The notes under the pieces are model-generated. The model was given only the letters and a program-made list of their open reading frames with translations. It was not told the DNA's origin and made no database searches. Of a stretch of DNA of 64,000 nucleotides, positions 23,495 through 34,800 are shown in pieces. Source of the DNA: Oscheius onirici (Eukaryota > Nematoda > Chromadorea > Rhabditida > Rhabditidae). The stretch spans positions 7,812,001 to 7,876,000 of the forward strand of contig OW051472.1 in NCBI GenBank assembly GCA_932521025.1, given 5' to 3'. Position 1 is the first letter of the stretch. Every line of letters starts with the position of its first letter. The translations under genes were made by a program, and so were the position numbers.

Positions 23495-25863
23495 ATGTCA
23501 GCATCCAGCAGCAGCAGCCGTTCCTATTTGTCCTCAGGAAAAGGAACTACCGCAGTACGCGCCTCGGGCGTCGGCGGACACACAAAGAAGAAACCAGTCC
23601 GGTCTCTGCCTACGAAGCTTGCAATCAAAACATAATTGATACGAAGAACACGCGTCTTTCCTTTTCTCTCCCGTTACGCATAATATTCTCAGGGTTAAGT
23701 CTCTCCAATATCAAGTTGCCTCTCTCGAACGAGCTGCCAATTGAGTGTTCCAGGCAAACATCTGTCTGCCATAATATAGCACTTGCTTTTTTGATGGATG
23801 TCAGTCTCTGGTTAGCTTGTTTTTCATTCACGCGCAGGTGTTTCTTCTCACACCTCGGCCCTGCTTTCTCTCATTCATTTTGAAGGATCCCGCAACCTAA
23901 TTGACCCCGCTTTACTTCTCTTCAAGTCATTAAAAGCAGCCCTCGTCTTTAGATATTCAGGTCGTGTGAATTTCTCTCCTCTTGATACAACTGTCCAAAT
24001 CGAGAGAGACACAAAGAAAGGCCGCTGATCAAATATATAACGTGGCTGCTGATGAGTTCTTCTTTTTCCTCCTCTTCCCGACTGACCTCTTTCCCTTCCA
24101 ACTTTCTTCCAATGATAGTCGGTCAGACCGTAAATCTTGTCGTTGCTGAAGATTACGACGACAAGGCCACAGTCGGCTGGTTCTCACCTTTCCAGCTTCC
24201 TAACCACACACTTTCTTGATACATTTAGAAGTCTGCAATAAGCGTCAACCAAGTTGTCAATTACATGGATCTCGACGAGGATGGCGTCTCAAAGGTGTGT
24301 ACTCTCCTTCTTTTGTTCAATTGTCACGTTATTCTGAATCAGGACATACCTGTGGTTTGTCAATAAAAAAGAAGTCGCAATCCCTTTCTTCGACCGGAAT
24401 AAGTAGCAAACGAATGGTGAATCCCGGCTGAGTATTCTATGTTTACCTTTTATTCCAGTCTAATCACAAAAATGGGTTACAGTCTCTCTCTCTATTAAAA
24501 AAAATTCCCGAGTATTCTGAAAAGAGTCAAAGTAAGAGAGATATGGCCTTGGCAGAGCTAATGACTCGTCATTTGTGATCCGGGCGTCGGCGGCACTCAT
24601 GAGTTCGAGTGTCTTCCACCCTCCGGCGCTCTTTCAGTCGAAAAAACTCTCTTTCTGACTCTTAACCGCCTTCTCATTATTTGTGCGTGTTATGGAATGC
24701 GCGCGATGATATCTCATTCTCTGTGTTTGCAGGCAGCAGACCTCCATCGACATTATAGTCTTGGAGGCTTTTTGTTCTCAAAAGCAACTAGATCATAGCC
24801 CTAATTGTCCGCTTTCAGACTTGCTTCCTCAGAGGATACGATCCGGTGACTGTGGCTGCTTCCATTCAGCTTCGTCTGCCCTTCCAGATGCTTCAATCAA
24901 CCAGCAACAATTCGCGGATGGTACGTCTTTTCTTTCATTTTTTTTTCGGAATGCATTGTATCCAAAACAATGTCAATGTCAAAATCGTCATACATTCTTT
25001 TTTTTGCGACATTCATCCTACTCCCAAAGAAGAGTCTTGACCCCTGACCTTGCCCCGACTCGAACACAAATCCAAAAATGAGCGCACTTCCCGCCAATTT
25101 GGCTGTCAACACCGATTTGAGGCGGTTTGGAGATGTGTCGAGATTAGGACTTTCGATTTGAGAAGGAACAGGGTTCTCGAGAGCCCTCACTGTCCCGGAC
25201 ACACTGTCCACCATTCCATTCACACTTCAATCGACGCTCACAAAGCGCTCCCTATTGAATATGCTGCAGACACATACTGATCTTTCCCGAGAGAGTCAAT
25301 CTGATCTGACAGTCCCTCAATTATCCCCCTCTTCCCCTCTTCCCATTCCAGCCAGCTCAGCTGACTCGCCTCTGCCTCCTGAGGCGTATCCTATTGTGTC
25401 CAAAAGAGGATTTATCCTCTCCGATTCGACTTGTCGTCCAAAAGAAAGTGAAAAGAAGAGTACTTTTCAGACGGCTCCAGTCCTTTTGCATCGTCGTCTT
25501 TCGCTGCTCGAGGCACTGAACAACTCGATCCAAGACGACGACTGCGGTCTCTTCGAGTCGTCGAGCAAAGTAAGTCTGGGTGTGGCTGAGCCCTGTGTGC
25601 ATTGTCCCCCCGACGCTATACTTGTTTGTACGAGTCTCTCCCTAGTTGGCTCGGAACAATTACTACTACGACTATTCACACGTGAACCTTTGTGCTGACG
25701 GATGTCTTGTTCCTCTTGAAGAGCTGTGTGCCGCAACCCATTGATCTCGTCCTTTGCTTACTTAACTCGTCGCTTATCTAACCACTTTCAGATGGCAGCA
25801 TCCTGCTCCATGGACTTTCCCTCCGAACGCATATACTCCGTCAAACAGGTTCTGCAGAGGGTA
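23495..25863 (+). CDS. possible 5' exons of the Rho GEF gene
   Basis: Several spliced-looking open stretches lie upstream of the GEF on the same strand. 23495-23635 gives MSASSSSSRSYLSSGKG and ends at a stop. About 24110-24210 gives MIVGQTVNLVVAEDYDDKA. 24229-24293 gives VNQVVNYMDLDEDGVSK before GTGTGT. 24822-24919 gives FLRGYDPVTVAASIQLRLPF. About 25257-25569 gives a Ser/Pro-rich stretch (LTVPQLSPSSPLPIPASSAD, then RRLSLLEALNNSIQDDDCGL). 25792-25860 gives MAASCSMDFPSERIYSVKQ. Together they could be alternative first exons and a disordered N-terminus of the GEF, or a separate unknown gene. No conserved domain is visible, though the DLDEDG string resembles an EF-hand loop by chance or descent. 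Confidence 0.35.
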
Positions 25864-25930
25864 GGTCCACTTTTGCAGCTAACCAACAATGGTTAACATA
25901 CCTGATACAAAAAACTGATCCTCTCTTAGT

Positions 25931-26125
25931 AAAACGCTAAGGTCGTCCAAAGTGTATTTTTGCGAGGAATCCAGCTATCACATCCTTTTTTTTTTTGAAA
26001 TAACCCCCTTTTCACTGTTTTCAAGTCCCACTACGGTCGGCCGGTATGAAGCAGCAGAGAATAAGTTATGTCCTGTCGAGAAATTAGGCGCCAATTAAAT
26101 TTTTGCACTTGGAAAAGAGTTGGAA
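25931..26125 (+). repeat. dispersed repeat copy 1
   Basis: The segment from AAACGCTAAGGTCGTCCAAAG through GTTATGTCCTGTCGAGAAATT recurs at 45379-45625 in the same orientation with about 75-80% identity by eye (shared blocks include CACTGTTTTCAAGTCCC and AAGTTATGTCCTGTCGAGAA). It lies in a non-coding part of the Rho GEF 5' region. Confidence 0.7.
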
Positions 26126-26980
26126 AAGTTCCGCTACAGTTGTGGTGGAGTATCAAGTGACGAAGTCGGCTGGTTGTATTTAATATAGTCCTTGCTTTTT
26201 TATGGATCCTATGATACTTTAGGGATATCATATACCGTACTATCGAAGGAGAAGTTTGTAATCAATTACTGTAACTAACAAAAACCATAGAACTGACAAG
26301 ATACTGAACAGTGGTCCGAAATGAAAGAGCCGAGATCTCTATTTGCGAAGAGAATCTTGGTCGAAAGTGAACCCTTTGTTTGTGATGGAATATGCGCTAG
26401 TACCTGGAGGTGTCGGTTATTTGTCCATCTCATGTTCGGCCAGCAGCCTATGGTCCTGCTGCTCCAACTGTGGGCGGCGCACTCTCTCGCTAGCCATAAA
26501 CACTCCGACTTCCCCTCTTTCTCTCATATGGAATGCCGTCGTACCGTATTGTAAAGACTCAATCTTCTTCAGCCTGTGTTATTGCTATTCGTCTTCCAAG
26601 GGTACGTGTCCCCCCGTTATCACGACCCCTGACCACAACCCTCGTTCTGATTAGCATACAGTCGTCCTAACATAATCCTTCGGAGGCCGGCCTCCAAAAG
26701 GCGACGCTTCCCGATTGTTCTTTTGCCTCCTCGGCCGGTCGACTTAATCGCCCTAGGCACAAACAGGTCGGGAGCAACACAGATGACGCTCGTTATTCCA
26801 ATATACTCTGTAAGTCTTCCATTTCCAGATTCTTTGACTTGTTACTTCTCTTTCTATTTGCTCAACTTCCCCCCATTTGTCCTCATTCCCAAACCTATTA
26901 CCTAACGCATTAACTGTTCCTCCCAGTGGTGTCGAAGGGTCGTTAGCTGACCACCAGTCTCGTGTTTTTGTCGCCTGCTA

Positions 26981-29108
26981 ATGGCTCTATTCCCCGAGAG
27001 AATAAAAACTCATAGAAAGGTCATGGAGCGAGACAGTTTCTGGAACGTGAATGATCCGTTCTGTTTTCAGAACAATGATCTCCTGACCGACCGCGGCCGT
27101 CTTTCAATGCGAGTGCCGAGAATCTATGTCAAAAATAGCCGAGAAGAGGTTCAGGAGATGCCAAAACTGGTCAGATCCAGAACCACAAAACGATCCAAGA
27201 GTCAGCCAAACCACAGCAACTCGTCCCAAGAGTCCGACTACGAGTATGGTTTGTTCTTTGATTTCATCGAGTCTTATATCCTGTTTTCAGATTTGAGCGG
27301 ATCGAGTCACGTCTCCCGAATCGAGTGTGGCGATTCTCCTCCCTGGCCCAGAGGCTGTCGATGTTCAATGCAGAGTACGAGTAGCTCATTGGGAAGTCGG
27401 AGTACGACCTCGAGTAATGACAGCGGGGTAAGACGAAGGGGGAGAGAGATGACCGACAAATATTTGCCTCGTTTCGGACCGAATAACTCGGACGCAAAAA
27501 GAGAAGACGGACAGCAAATGAACAGACGCAAAAGAGACCGTCCAGATCATCTTCAAACACGACACGACACGGATTAACTCTGTTTTTAGGTGGTGTTGGC
27601 TGAAGCCAGTTGGGATCATGTCGCACTGTTACCCGATGAACTTCCCTTCGCTTCGGGAGATGTCATTACAAGTTAGAATTTCTTATTAGAAAGAAACAGA
27701 TTCGTTTAGTATTGGACTCGTCGTCTCAAACGGGACTGTGGTTCGGTTCGTGTGGTGATTCCCAAGGCTGGTTTCCGGCCAGCCATGTGCGATTGCTCTC
27801 TTGCTCTCAACAATCGCGACCCACATCGACATGTGCCATTCAGGACTGGGAGCCGCAGCAGAGACAGCGAAGGATTCGCGTTGTGGATGAACTGATGACG
27901 ACGGAACGAGACTATAACCGTCTTCTGGAGGACATTGTTCATGTGAGTCAGCTGCGAAAGGCTCTCGAAAAAGAGAGAGTTTAGGGCTTTATGGAACAGA
28001 CACGGAGACGGAATGAGCTGTTTGGACCGATGAGAGTTAGGAACATCTTTGGAAATCTGCATCAGATTTATCTGGTTCATTCGAAACTTTTGAGAGAACT
28101 GGAAATGGCTCTTGATCAACAGAACCCGGAAAACAGCAATCTAGGAGCTGCATTCTTGCGGAACGTAAGACTTTCTCAATTTTCCAGAAATATGAGTATG
28201 TTTAGAAACATTCCTTTTCCATCTACTCTGAATACTGTAACAATCGCCCAGTGTCTTGTGCCGAACTTGCTCAACTCTCTCGACAGCCGCTCTACCGTCA
28301 GTTCTTTGAAGCCTGTAGACTTTTGAGAGGAATGCCGAACCTCTCTTTGGAGGGATTTCTTCTCACTCCAGTACAGAGAATCTGTCGCTATCCTTTGCAA
28401 TTGGCCGAACTTTTAAAGGTACTGCGAATATTAAAAAAAAAGTAAAGAGAAATTGAAGGCAACCCCCAGTTGGCACGACGACTATCCTACTTTGGATGCG
28501 GCCGAAAGGGCCATGAGAGAGGTGGCCGCGGCCATAAACGACCGGAAAAAGAGAATCGAGACACTTCAAGATATCTGTCGATGGCAGAAATCGGTCCATG
28601 GCTGGAGAGTGAGTCATTCTGATTATTTGTTTTATTTTATTTTTAAGGGACCCGATCTGCTGGAGAATAACTCAGCCATGTTGAAATCAGGGGAAGTTTT
28701 TGGCAGACACATGGTGAATGGCAGTTCCCAATGGGCGAAAGACGTCCAGTTGTTCATGTTCGATCAGGCTATTGTCATCTGCAAAAAGGATCTGCTCAAG
28801 AAGAACTTTTACATTTTCAAGGACCGCATGTCCCTTGAAGCCGTGACGATGATCGATTGTAAAGACGGAAAAGGTTCGTTCGGATTGAAGTCAGAAATAA
28901 CGTTTGTTTAGATTTAACGTTTGGAGTTTCGGTGAAGAACGCCTTCAAACTAGTCAGTGCTAACAGACAATATCTGTTCACTTGTACTGACAAAAAGACA
29001 AAAATGGCTTGGAAGACGACCTTCGAGACGAGATTATCACGAGTTCCTGTGGCGACGAGCGAAGAACGACGTCTTGCTTTGGCCGCTTTGAACTCGAACT
29101 CATTATGA
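26981..29108 (+). CDS. SH3-DH-PH Rho guanine nucleotide exchange factor (collybistin/ASEF group)
   Basis: An ATG at 26981 leads into a Ser-rich N-terminus. The SH3 domain (27592-27800) reads [20 protein letters not shown] then [11 protein letters not shown]. The DH domain (about 27860-28420) has [60 protein letters not shown] and [20 protein letters not shown]. The PH domain (28648-29040) has [38 protein letters not shown] and [22 protein letters not shown]3 directly before DH, and the PH wording, match ARHGEF9 (collybistin) and ARHGEF4/SPATA13 (ASEF), which activate Cdc42 or Rac. I cannot choose between them. Upstream alternative exons are likely (see 23495-25863). The stop is TGA at 29106-29108, with AATAAAA following at about 29143. 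Confidence 0.9.
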
Positions 29109-29189
29109 GAAAGAAAGAGATTTATGCAGATCATATCGTCAAATAATAAAAGTCAGAGAATCTTGTAGTCTTTGAAGATGTACCTAAAT

Positions 29190-31629
29190 TTATATATTTT
29201 TCTCTCTCTCCGTAATGGAAGAGTACCAAGTGATGAAAATGTTGATCAGTGTGAAGAAGGCCATACTGAGGAGATCTGCCCACGAAAAGACTCTCTGCCA
29301 GATTATCCGAATCTTTTCCTCCGTTTCCTGATCCTCAATGTATCCACGAACGAGCTGAATGCAGTTCCTCAGCTCTTCCACCGTCTCACACGTCTTCGAC
29401 TGGATGTGTTCTTCTATCTAAACAAGCTTGTATAGGAGGCATGGCAAACCTGGCCCGGAATCAGGACAGCTTCAGCCTGGTGCCAAGTTTGCGGCGGGCA
29501 AAAAAATTAATTTCGCATGTATTTCTGATTTTTCTTGTTTTCAAATATTTCGCAGGGTAAGATCGAATTATGACATCCAAAAAATTACGAGAAAACAGAC
29601 AACTGACAACGAAAATGGAAAAAATCGAAAAATTTCCTGAATATTTCAACGAAATTCTTGGAAAATCCGACCGAAGCTGGCCTGACTTTGCCATGACTGT
29701 AAAGTCTGTTCAAAAAAAAGAACGCAACAGTAACCCATAAATATTTCGCTTCGAGAACCACAAACCCCTGATTTTCAGAGTAAACTGCAACAATTTAAAC
29801 CGATTTCTTGATTTTCTCAACGGTGAATTGCCGCGCTTCAGGGGTTTGTGATTCTCGAAGCGAAATATTTATGGGTTACTGCTGCGTTCTTTTTTTTGAA
29901 CAGACTTTATATAGTGCTCATTTTAAAAGAACCTCAAAAGGTGGTTCCAATTCCTCGTCAAAGAACCTCAGAAGCAGTCGCGGCGGTTGCCAGAGCATAT
30001 AGTTGCTCCTCTCATGAAGGAAGATGATAAGGACTGAGACGAGAGTCGCCCAGATTGCCACGACAAACTCAATCAGCACGTATTTGCCTGAATCAGATTG
30101 ATGATATGGAAAAAGGCATCTGAACCAAGGACAGGAACACCTTCTGAGGACTTGGGCATTTCGCTGGTTACCATATCCAAGATGACAGCCATTGTGAGCA
30201 TTGTCGTCTGTCCGATTGAGACCTTCTCTTCTCGATCTCCAGCCACTCCGTGGGGCGTGAAGATGCCAATGTTGGAGACGGTGACGATGAAGAAAGAAGG
30301 AGCGATGATAACCACGAAATAGTAGAGAGGTTTTCGTCGAAGACGTAGTCGGAAGAAGATTTCTTCGTATTCGTAAAATCCTCCCTCTGTGTTCTCGTAT
30401 TTCGAGACAACTTTCTCCGCATCGAAGGCGATAATATCCCATTCAGAATTCTGGGCATTTTTCGGGACAAACGTCTCCTTTGAAGTAAAGTTGATCTGAT
30501 GTGTTTGGTAGCTCCACGATCCGAACTGAAGAGAACAAATCTGTTCGTCAAAGGGAAAGTCGAGAATCGACATAGGACAAGTCACATCCACCAGCTAAAA
30601 TATATTGCTTTTTAGAGACTGGAGAGTTACCTTGTTGAAATCGACCTCAATGTACCCATCGTGTCTGATTCGTGCATTATGCTGAGCCAATGGCTCCGAC
30701 ATCTCCACCCTAAATTCTGGCTTTTCTTATCTTCCTTCTTTTCAAGCAACAAACGTGTTAAATATGTAACCGTCGGGAAGCCAGATCTCAGAAATTGGCA
30801 CATTGACCTTCTCAATACCGCCCCATTCTGCCGGATCCTAAAAATTTTATACTAAATTTTCAAAAACTGGGAAAATACCCAATTCAAATAGGAATCTGTC
30901 CAGCTTTGGGGAAACCATAGAAGAACCTTGATCTGTTCTTTAAGTTCGTCCACGTCGATCAGAGAATATATCTGATCCGGATATTTTCGAAACAAACACA
31001 AAGTGGAACCTGTGGTTGGATTGTGACGTTTATCACGTCAAAGTAGTCTTTGACCGGCCGAACATCTTTGCTGTAGTCTTTGAAGATGCTCTCGACCAGA
31101 TCCCTTTCACTGGCTCGCGATTCATTGGAAGAACACCATACAACTGAAAGAGGAGGAATTTGTGAGTCGCGCGACAGTTTTTGTGCTTTCCCAGGCCCTC
31201 AACGAGACTTGTCTACTCGATCCGAGCTCTCGGAACTTGTTTGGACAAGACGAGAGTCTGCCAAAAAGCGCTTTTAACAGCAGCATTATGTGCTTTGCCA
31301 CTTGAGAAAGTTCCTAATTTATCTTCCTTTGGGGTAATTGAGGGAAGACTACCCGGAAGAGGCAATAGCCACGTAGTATATCTCATGGTTGGAGAGGATA
31401 CTCGCCCGTGGAATCCACTTAAATTTGTTGGCCGAAGCCGTGTATCTTGGAGGAAAAAATGAGATCAAATTGCAACGTCCAAACTGCAGAAAATGACACA
31501 TTCTTGAACCTCGCGACTACCGTAACCCATAATGAAGATTGCTGTTAGGGAAACGGAGGGTTGTCAAGTAATATAAAAAAAGGACTGACCTGAAAGTACA
31601 AAAATGGCAAGAGTGAAGAGCGTCGGCAT
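29190..31629 (-). CDS. Cys-loop ligand-gated channel subunit, nAChR-like, non-alpha
   Basis: From the ATG at 31629 a signal peptide (MPTLFTLAIFVLS) is followed by a ligand-binding domain with IWLPDGYIFN and a 13-residue Cys loop (CPMSILDFPFDEQIC). The loop-C region (YENTEGGFYEYEEIFFRLRL) has no vicinal cysteines, so this is a non-alpha subunit. TM1 follows RRKPLYYFVV, TM2 is EEKVSIGQTTMLTMAVILDM, and TM3 is near LIEFVVAIWATLVSVLIIFL. A last exon (to 29190) gives TM4 (WADLLSMAFFTLINIFITW) and ends EREKNI. The TM3-TM4 loop is short. The TM2 flank (EEK) suggests a cation channel. The TM4-upstream intron carries transposon sequence. It lies 260 bases downstream of the giant EB gene on the same strand. 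Confidence 0.88.
29440..29695. repeat. possible short inverted-repeat element
   Basis: The ends CATGGCAAACCTGGCC and, inverted, CATGGCAAAGTCAGGCC bracket about 256 AT-rich bases immediately next to the TA-flanked MITE. Only the outer 9 bases match exactly, so this is a weak call. Confidence 0.35.
29702..29907. mobile_element. 206-bp palindromic MITE, TA target site
   Basis: About 70-base inverted ends start AAGTCTGTTCAAAAAAAAG and share CAGTAACCCATAAATATTTC and CACAAACCCCTGA with only a few mismatches. It is flanked by TA on both sides (29700-29701, 29908-29909). It is non-coding, in the last intron of the channel gene. The GTTCAAAAA start and internal CAGTAACCCAT are shared with the element at 46066. 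Confidence 0.9.
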
Positions 31630-31889
31630 GATGGCTGGGTCGACGAGCCAGCGACTGACTTAGATGCGTGAGAACAGTTCCAAGATGATAAAGCTTTATA
31701 GCGAGAGAAACTGAACAAAGAACCGTTGAAAGGAGATACACGGGGGATACAGAAGAGCTATACAGACACAAAGAGAAGGTCCAAGAAAGTGGCCGGCAGA
31801 TATCCGGCAACGCATTGATTGATCAACGCAGTGGCAAGCAAACACGCTGTGAGAACACGAGTGAGCTACAAGAGTCGCGAAGGAGGAAG

Positions 31890-34800
31890 CTATCTCTGGC
31901 TCTTTTTCTCGAGACACTCTTCCAGCCAATTCTTGTAATTTTTGGGACAGTTGCCACACACTCGGAATGACTGTCGTGTGCTGTTGCGAGAGTCATAAGT
32001 ACATAACGACGGCTGATCACAAGGCTGGACATGGTCATTGAGACGGTAGTTGCATTGCCATGGCTTGAACTGAGCAATCTCGTCAATTCTTATCGGCCTC
32101 TTCATCCATTCAATGGCTTGAGTGGCTGTGACCACATAGACATCCGTCTTGTTCAGAGCCTACAAAAGAGTTCTTGTCACTTGAACATTGGTTACTCACC
32201 TCCTTCAAAAAGTCTTCCACGGCATGCACAACACCATTGTCTGGCAGATAGGTCAGGAAATCCGAGTCGACATTCAAGACGAACGGGGCTCTATTTCCGT
32301 TGTAGTTGCGGTAAAAGTTTCTTTGGAGGAGATGAAGCGTCGACTCTCTCGTGTCATACGGTTTGATGGCAGTGCTGGGCAGCGAGTGCCAAATGGCGTC
32401 ATTGCTTGAGATCAACTGCATCGGGATGGACCAGACTCCTTTGTGTACTCTGCTGGGACATTTTTGCTCTCCACAGTCCCAGGCTAACTGGTAGTCTGTA
32501 ACATTTCTTTTGTTTTGTGAATTGAATACTCTTACCGAGTGTCTGAGGCCAGACGGGACCTTCTCGTGCAGTCATACTGCTGTCGTAGAGGAGTCCATTC
32601 TCTTTCATCATCTCGAATTGTTCGTCTCCGCCGAGAAGCAGATGAGGTGCTCTGATTCCCTTCACATGTGCCGATTCGACGTAAGAGAAAGCCTTCAGAG
32701 ATTCTCTCAGACCAATCATCTCGTGTCTCCATCTCTCCTTCGTCGCATTATTCAGCTTCTCGTGACTAAACTCTCTGAGAATTGTCTACAAGAATCCTTA
32801 CGTGATAGAATTGAGGCCGATCTCCATTCCTCTGGCATATAGCCATTGTGTTTGATCGTAGTTGTTGAACTGGTGAGAGATGAAGAAAGTTCCCTTGATT
32901 GGACAGCCATTGGGATTTCGGAGCTAAATTCTCTCTGTATCATGATATTTCTCTATACACACCTTTCCACCAAACACAGATCTGTAAATGTTAATAGTTC
33001 TGTCAGTGACAGGATCATCGAATGTCAGAACGATCATCTGAGGAACTTGTTTAGTTTGAAGACCGCCGGGAGGAATGGTTCCGGTTTGAGAGCAGAAGCA
33101 GTCCGGAAGACGACAGCTATCATCAGATGGACATGGTCGGAGACGCTCCTCTGGAGGACGCAGTCGCAGATCTGAATATCTCATTTGGACATCTGACCAT
33201 GCTGTAAAACCTCGTTTAGTTATTAGTCTACATGCAGTGTTATCGGGCAGCGCCCCATTCGAACAGACACAAATTCCGAGGATACAAGAAGCTCCTTCGA
33301 CACACGTGTCACCCGGAAGACATGCTGATCCGGGTGGGACTGAATAGGAACTTTCGCGTGGATGTTTAGAGTTAGTACCAGTTAGAGCCGTTTGGGAACT
33401 TCGACAGATTCCCGACTGCTCTACATAGCCAGTCGGACATCTGCAGCGGTTACTGACACATGTGGAAGGGGGCTGACAACGTGCAGAAGAGCCATCACAG
33501 TAGGAGCCGGGAGGTACTGAAAGACGATCTTTTGAAGGATTCAGATGGTTTTTATACCAAGGTTGTTTCGATAGACACACACGCCATGGACCGTCTCCGT
33601 CATGGTGAAAGGACAGTCACAATAGCCGGACAATGAGCAAACTCTCGGCTCATCACATTCTCGGAAACTGGTACATCTTTTCTTGCCTGAATTGGAATAT
33701 TAGAGGGTCGAAAAGATTTTATAGTGCCTGTGAGTGATTGTGGAGTCGGCAGTTGACCTGAACCCGATCCTGTTCCCTGATTCCCATTTCCACCCGAACA
33801 TTTTCCGTCCCCCAGATTTTTTGATCCATCGCGACAAAGACAGTAGCCATCCACACACCATGATCCTCCTTCACAGCTCGGACCACTTATCCGACAGCGG
33901 GAGCCAGGAAGAGCTAAACGAGTTTTTGAAAATTAGACACTTTATAATTACCTGATGCCGTATCCGTCACCAAAATAGAGACACACGATCCGGTCGAATT
34001 GGTCGCAGTAGAGGCCGGACAGACACAGTAGCCATTCTGAAGAAAATAGAGTACAGAAGATATGAGGACGAACTTGACATGTCGCACCAGCACTACAAAT
34101 TCCATTGGCTGGACACGTTGATCCCGGATAAGCAACTTCCAGATTTGGTCGTTTTGTACAGGTTTGGCCTTTGACTTCCTCATCTTGCATGCATGAACAG
34201 ATTCCCGTCTGCGAACAGTATGAATTTCCCTGACAGTCGCTGTCTTTGACACAAGTTCCTCCCGGATAGGATCTTTGAGAGAGGGGAAGGCCCGTTCGAA
34301 CACATGAATTCCTGTCATAACTTGGAGTGTATCCGGCGTCACATCGGCACGAGCCCAGAATACAAGAAGATCCGCCGGTACAGGTAATACTGAAGTCGCA
34401 TTGGTCGCCAGGACGGGCCGTTCTCCCATTCGGTCCAGGAGAAAGTGTTGTCGTCGTTGTCTAGAAGAAGAAGAAAATGCCAAAAAATGGAATAAGTACC
34501 GGTAAGGGATCGACAGCCTGCGGAACACATCTCGAGTTGTAAGCATACGTTCCGTACGGACAAGTACAGATTCCGCCAACGCATCTGGATCCACCGCCAC
34601 AGTTCTGTAGACAGGGCTGGAACTCGCACAGTGGATCACAATTGGAACCAGGCGCGACTGAAAGTCAGTTTCTTTGATAAAAAGTCAAAAATTACTCACT
34701 TTCGAAAGGATTTGGAGTTGTCTGAAATGAAAACTGGAACTGGAAGTTGGGAATGCAGTTATTGGAGCTGGGATAGTATCCAGGTTGACACCGACACATT

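Noticed and set aside
23371-23883. 170-codon plus-strand frame
   Set aside because: It lacks an ATG start, has irregular composition and overlaps a better small frame (23495-23635); it is probably intronic or 5' UTR sequence.
31080-31462. Plus-strand frames of 65-93 codons
   Set aside because: They overlap an exon and the first intron of the minus-strand channel gene and have no domain or splice support.
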